Shown here one piece after another: positions 29,300 to 32,376 of a stretch of DNA of 32,376 nt. The notes under the pieces are model-generated. The model made no database searches, had not been told where the DNA came from, and worked only from the letters and a program-made list of their open reading frames with translations. Source of the stretch: Oxalobacteraceae bacterium (lineage in GTDB: Bacteria > Pseudomonadota > Gammaproteobacteria > Burkholderiales > Burkholderiaceae_D); contig DPRS01000005.1 of assembly GCA_003537575.1 (NCBI GenBank), forward strand, positions 1 to 32,376. Reading direction: 5' to 3'. Both the position numbers and the translations under genes were made by a program. The first letter of the stretch is position 1, and the number at the start of each line of letters is the position of its first letter.

Positions 29300-29572
29300 T
29301 TACTGAAACTGAATGGCATTGCGCCTTGGCATAGCCGGAAAATCCGCCCCTGCCCCAGCCTGGAACAAAGTCAGTTCCCAGTGGCTTTCCGCCGGCGTAA
29401 AACGCAGAATGTAAATGTCCGAGTCTTCCGCCTCGACCTTGAAATAGCTATGGTCGCTGGCAATCCACCGATCGATGATTTGCACGATCTGGATCAGCCG
29501 CCCGCCGAGCGCAAAGGCAACCGGCTCGGGGTCGCTCCGGGGTCCTGGCCGGCTTTCCACATGCAAGTCCAT
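29300..29572 (-). CDS. Hypothetical protein, 90 aa (DUF6504-like pattern)
   Basis: A protein with a short N-terminal linker (MDLHVESRPGPRSDPEPV) and a compact beta-rich core (FALGGRLIQIVQIIDRWI, YFKVEAEDSDIYILRF, HWELTLFQAG). The succession of strands around a central Asp-Arg-Trp resembles small DUF6504-type proteins, though this is only pattern-based. ATG at 29572 has no clear Shine-Dalgarno, and the frame remains open upstream into the end of the PLP enzyme gene. The spacer 29573-29670 has no gene. It could be co-transcribed with the PLP enzyme upstream. Confidence 0.6.
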   Translation of the reverse strand: MDLHVESRPGPRSDPEPVAFALGGRLIQIVQIIDRWIASDHSYFKVEAEDSDIYILRFTPAESHWELTLFQAGAGADFPAMPRRNAIQFQ

Positions 29573-29670
29573 ACGTGTTTCACAAGTCGAGGGATTGATT
29601 GGATCTGGCGAATCATGTGAGACGCCAGGGATCGCCGCGAGTTCGCCGGCTCCCTCTATGTACGCTGCCT

Positions 29671-30846
29671 TCACATCATCAGCGCCTGATCCAGATCCGC
29701 AATCAGGTCCGCGCAATCCTCCAGTCCGATTGACAGCCGCAGCATGGCGTCTGAAATGCCGCGTCGGGCACGCTCCTCTTTTGTCAGATCGTGATGGCTT
29801 GTCGTGCAAGGCTGGGTGACAAGGCTCTCGGCGCCACCCAGGCTCGGCGCGAGCGTGAACAAACGCAGCCGATCGGCTACTTGAGTGGCGGCATCGCCAC
29901 CGCCTTTGACTTCGATCGTCAACATCCCTCCGAAGCCGTGCATCTGGCTCCTTGCAAGGGCATGCCCGGGAAAGTCGGGCAATCCCGGATACAGCACGCG
30001 CGCAACGCGTGGATGCCGTGCCATCGCTTCCGCGATGGCTTGCGCGGACGCGTTCTGCTGCGCCACGCGCACGGCCAGGGTGCGCAGGCTGCGCGACAGC
30101 AGCGCAGCAGTTTCCGGCGCAAGCATGCCCCCAAGATTCTTGCGCCAGCTCCAGGCTGGCATCAGCAACTGCTTCGATCCCATCAGGACGCCAGCAGTCA
30201 GGTCGCTGTGTCCGCCCAGGTATTTGGTGGCGCTATGCACGACAAGATCGGCGCCCAGCTCGAGCGGACGCTGATTGACTGGCGAGGCGAAGGTGTTATC
30301 GATGGCGAGCAGCGCGCCATGCGCGTGCGTCCTGGCCGCGATGGCGCGGATGTCCAGCAGTTCAAGCGTCGGATTGGCTGGTGTTTCGCAAAAAACCAGT
30401 TTGCTGCCTGCGGCAAGCAGTTCATCGAGGCGATCGATTTCCTTGCCAAGAATGAGATGCGTCCTGATGCCCAGTTGCGGGAGCTGGGACGACAGCAGTT
30501 CCATGGTGCCGCCATAGACATCGCCGACGCAGGCAATGCCGTCGCGCCCGTAAGTCAGGAAAAGCGTGCTGATGGCGGCCATTCCCGAACAAAAGGTCCA
30601 GGCAAGTTCTGCGTTCTCGAGACCGGCGAGCGTCTCTTCCAAAGACTGGATAGTCGGATTCTGGCCATACCGGGTATACAGGCTGCCAGGCTTGCGTCCC
30701 TCGACGACATCAAGCAGCGCAGCGCTGGATGAAAAGGAAAATGTCGTTGTGTTGTATATCGGGGTATAGGGACTGCCATGCGCATCCTTGCTGGCACTAC
30801 CGTGGATGGCGCGCGTTGCGAGGCCTTGTGGCGGTTTTTTGTTCAT
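29671..30846 (-). CDS. PLP-dependent trans-sulfuration enzyme (Cys/Met metabolism family)
   Basis: A 391-aa fold-type I PLP enzyme. Motifs are YTRYGQNPT (57-65, phosphate and substrate binding), AIDNTFASP (181-189) and the PLP lysine in VVHSATKYLGGHSD (Lys208). The C-terminal PSLGGAESLVTQP segment is typical. Members include cystathionine gamma-synthase, cystathionine beta/gamma-lyase and methionine gamma-lyase; the sequence alone does not separate these. ATG at 30846 has AAGGAACAGGC upstream. It is transcribed away from the DoxX gene. A 14-bp palindrome (ATTGAA-TG-TTCAAT, 30922-30935) lies about 80 nt upstream and could be an operator. Confidence 0.9.
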   Translation of the reverse strand: MNKKPPQGLATRAIHGSASKDAHGSPYTPIYNTTTFSFSSSAALLDVVEGRKPGSLYTRYGQNPTIQSLEETLAGLENAELAWTFCSGMAAISTLFLTYGRDGIACVGDVYGGTMELLSSQLPQLGIRTHLILGKEIDRLDELLAAGSKLVFCETPANPTLELLDIRAIAARTHAHGALLAIDNTFASPVNQRPLELGADLVVHSATKYLGGHSDLTAGVLMGSKQLLMPAWSWRKNLGGMLAPETAALLSRSLRTLAVRVAQQNASAQAIAEAMARHPRVARVLYPGLPDFPGHALARSQMHGFGGMLTIEVKGGGDAATQVADRLRLFTLAPSLGGAESLVTQPCTTSHHDLTKEERARRGISDAMLRLSIGLEDCADLIADLDQALMM

Positions 30847-30921
30847 GCCTGTTCCTTCTTGCCTGGGAAGAATGGTCCGATGCCGATCAAGCCGAAAGGA
30901 GAAGGAAGCGCGTTGCGCAAA

Positions 30922-30935
30922 ATTGAATGTTCAAT
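30922..30935. promoter_or_regulatory. 14-bp palindrome upstream of the PLP enzyme
   Basis: ATTGAA-TG-TTCAAT, a perfect inverted repeat. It shares TGAA...TTCA with MetR boxes, but the spacing is 2 rather than 5, so MetR is not claimed. The spacer 30847-31148 (302 bp) holds no gene. Confidence 0.4.
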
Positions 30936-31005
30936 CCCGGCCGTCCGGCTCGCTATAAAAAACAGGATCAGGATACATCTGAAAGCAACTCTGCAACATG
31001 ACACA

Positions 31006-31021
31006 TTGCCATTTATGGCAA
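31006..31021. promoter_or_regulatory. 16-bp palindrome upstream of the DoxX gene
   Basis: TTGCCAT-TT-ATGGCAA, perfect, about 130 nt upstream of the ATG at 31149. It may be an operator for the DoxX gene or for the divergent PLP enzyme. Confidence 0.45.
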
Positions 31022-31148
31022 ATAAGGAATTACATGCGTTTCTTAAACGAATCTTTGCAATAAGAATTGCGCCACCACAGCATGCCTCACAGTTTGCTTT
31101 GCAATAATCAATCCTTATGACGCCAAATTAATTTGATGGAGGTTTTTT

Positions 31149-31574
31149 ATGGACGCACACCATCATGCTTCCTCTCCCAGCGATGACCTTGGAAAGCTTG
31201 TGCTGAGAGTTGCTTTGGGACTATTCATCCTGCTTCACGGTATTGCAAAGCTGCTTGGAGGGGTCGACTCCATCGCGGGAATGCTGACAAAAATTGGCAT
31301 GCCCGATGCATTTGCTTATTTGGTCTATGTCGGTGAAGTTATTGCACCGGTGCTGGTCCTCATCGGCGTATGGACGCGTGCAGCAGCGCTGGTGATTGCC
31401 ATTAATATGATTGTCGCAATCATGCTGGTTCACACCGCCGAGTTTTTTACCTTATCCAAAACCGGTGGATGGGCATTGGAGCTGCAGGGGATGTTTTTCA
31501 CTGCCGCTGTTGCCATCGCTTTATTAGGCGCAGGCCGTTATAGCATTGGCGGGGTTGGCGGCCGGTGGAATTGA
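31149..31574 (+). CDS. DoxX-family inner-membrane protein
   Basis: A 141-aa protein with four hydrophobic helices, at about 16-36, 55-74, 77-97 and 110-130. The DoxX pattern is LGKLVLRVALGLFILLHGIAKLLGGVDSI, followed by GEVIAPVLVLIGVWTRAAALVIAINM. A His-rich N-terminus (MDAHHHASS) precedes the first helix. DoxX proteins are linked to oxidative stress or thiosulfate/quinone reactions, but this member has no assigned role. ATG at 31149 has GGAGG 6 nt upstream. It converges on the lysR gene with 40 nt between the stops. Confidence 0.9.
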   Translation: MDAHHHASSPSDDLGKLVLRVALGLFILLHGIAKLLGGVDSIAGMLTKIGMPDAFAYLVYVGEVIAPVLVLIGVWTRAAALVIAINMIVAIMLVHTAEFFTLSKTGGWALELQGMFFTAAVAIALLGAGRYSIGGVGGRWN

Positions 31575-31614
31575 AACGTACGTTAATCAAGGCCTGCATG
31601 GCTCGAAAAAAGGT

Positions 31615-32376
31615 CTACTGGCTTACGCGACACTCTTGTTTCAGCCACAACCTCAAAGCCTCAACCGCACCACCTTGCGCGAAGGAGCCTTTGGGGCCAA
31701 CCAGATAGTAACCTTCATCGACGGGAAGCCGGGCTTCAAACGGTTCGATCAACTCGCCGCTGGCAATTTCAGGCTCCACGAGCGACGCACTGGTCAGCAC
31801 GACGCCCTGCTCGCGCTTGGCAGTATCAACCGCCAGATGGGAGGCATCGAAGTGGATGGTGGGGATCTCGCCAATTTCTCGCCGTGACAACCTGGTGAAT
31901 TGCAGGAGCCAGCGCTCCCAATAGGGATGAATTCTGGTGGCCAGAAGCGTCGCTTTTGCCAAATTTTGCGGCTGTTTCAGTTTCAGTTTTTCGCAATAAC
32001 TTGGGGTGCAATAAACCCGCAGCTCATCAAGAAAAAGCAATTCAACATCCAGCCTGTTGCTCTCCTCCGCCTTGAAATGCCTGATCGCAATATCGATCGA
32101 CTCGTTGTCAAAATCCACCAGTGCCGCGCTGGCATCGATGTGCAAGCTGATTTCAGGATGAAGGTCCATCAACCGCGCCATGCGTGGGACAAACCACTTC
32201 CTCGCAAAGCTGGGCGGCATCGAAATTCGTACCTCGTTGCGGCGACGCTGCTTGAGCGCACTGCTCGCCTGCGAAATTTGGCCCAGGGCAGTACTGATAC
32301 GCCCGAAATATGCGGCGCCGGCTTCGGTCAGGGTGACCTTGCGCACTTCCCGATGAAATAGTTTTACACCGAGCCA
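31615..32376 (-). CDS. LysR-family transcriptional regulator (N-terminus outside window)
   Basis: The frame is open to the window edge. It begins within the end of the winged HTH (WLGVKLFHRE), followed by VRKVTLTEAGAAYFGRIS, the LysR linker helix (ALGQISQASSALKQRRRNEVRISMPPSFARKWFVPRMARLMDLHPEISLHI) and the effector-binding domain (IDIAIRHFKAEESNRLDVELLFLDELRVYC...). About 250 residues are visible, so roughly 45-50 N-terminal residues are missing. The pattern is close to the GcvA-like subgroup. The target is unknown. It is not divergent from DoxX (they converge), so the usual LysR neighbour logic does not point to it. Confidence 0.93.
   Translation of the reverse strand, partial: WLGVKLFHREVRKVTLTEAGAAYFGRISTALGQISQASSALKQRRRNEVRISMPPSFARKWFVPRMARLMDLHPEISLHIDASAALVDFDNESIDIAIRHFKAEESNRLDVELLFLDELRVYCTPSYCEKLKLKQPQNLAKATLLATRIHPYWERWLLQFTRLSRREIGEIPTIHFDASHLAVDTAKREQGVVLTSASLVEPEIASGELIEPFEARLPVDEGYYLVGPKGSFAQGGAVEALRLWLKQECRVSQ

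Noticed and set aside
30778..31107. 109-codon frame overlapping the PLP enzyme start and the spacer
   Set aside because: No family pattern, and it overlaps the well-supported start region and palindromes.

Overview
The window looks like chromosomal DNA of a betaproteobacterium of the order Burkholderiales, most probably Oxalobacteraceae (Herminiimonas/Collimonas/Herbaspirillum-like). This rests on the high-GC coding pattern, the protein family variants (AceK, ArgS, DUF4124, SPOR, CYTH-CHAD) and the tRNA-Ser(GGA) with its native-looking terminator. It is inference from reading; no database search was run.

Region 1 (1-9472, minus strand) is a run of ten co-directional genes with small gaps: aceK, thiolase, SDR, HCCA-isomerase-like protein, YchJ, a short degenerate crotonase, then bioA-bioF-bioD-bioB (bioB is cut by the window edge). 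bioA/bioF and bioF/bioD overlap by ATGA, so biotin synthesis is clearly an operon. The genes before it look like acyl-CoA or branched-chain catabolism plus the isocitrate dehydrogenase switch AceK.

Region 2 (9473-22880) is ordinary host chromosome: an MBL-fold hydrolase, a small HTH regulator convergent with an SDR, an argS-SPOR-dsbA unit ending in a clear terminator, a DUF4124 protein, a membrane PAS-GGDEF-EAL protein, an endonuclease/exonuclease/phosphatase-family protein, a CYTH-CHAD triphosphatase, pgl and a small hypothetical gene.

Region 3 (22941-28612) is tRNA-Ser(GGA) carrying an integrated element of about 5.55 kb. The element starts with a P4-type tyrosine integrase. It then has a block of small genes including an AlpA-type regulator, an unrecognised 258-aa gene followed by an iteron-like cluster, a 56-aa gene, and at the far end a low-GC pair on the opposite strand (a three-helix membrane protein and an HNH-type protein). 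An imperfect copy of the tRNA 3' end (attR) follows, and then the terminator that presumably belonged to the tRNA before insertion. Both element ends carry a pair of 11-nt direct repeats at a 12-nt period, which fit integrase arm-type sites. The HNH/membrane pair sits in a cargo position and is the best candidate for an undescribed system.

Region 4 (28613-32376) is host DNA again: a palindrome-dense non-coding block, two small hypothetical genes, a PLP-dependent trans-sulfuration enzyme, a DoxX-family membrane protein and a LysR-type regulator cut by the window edge.
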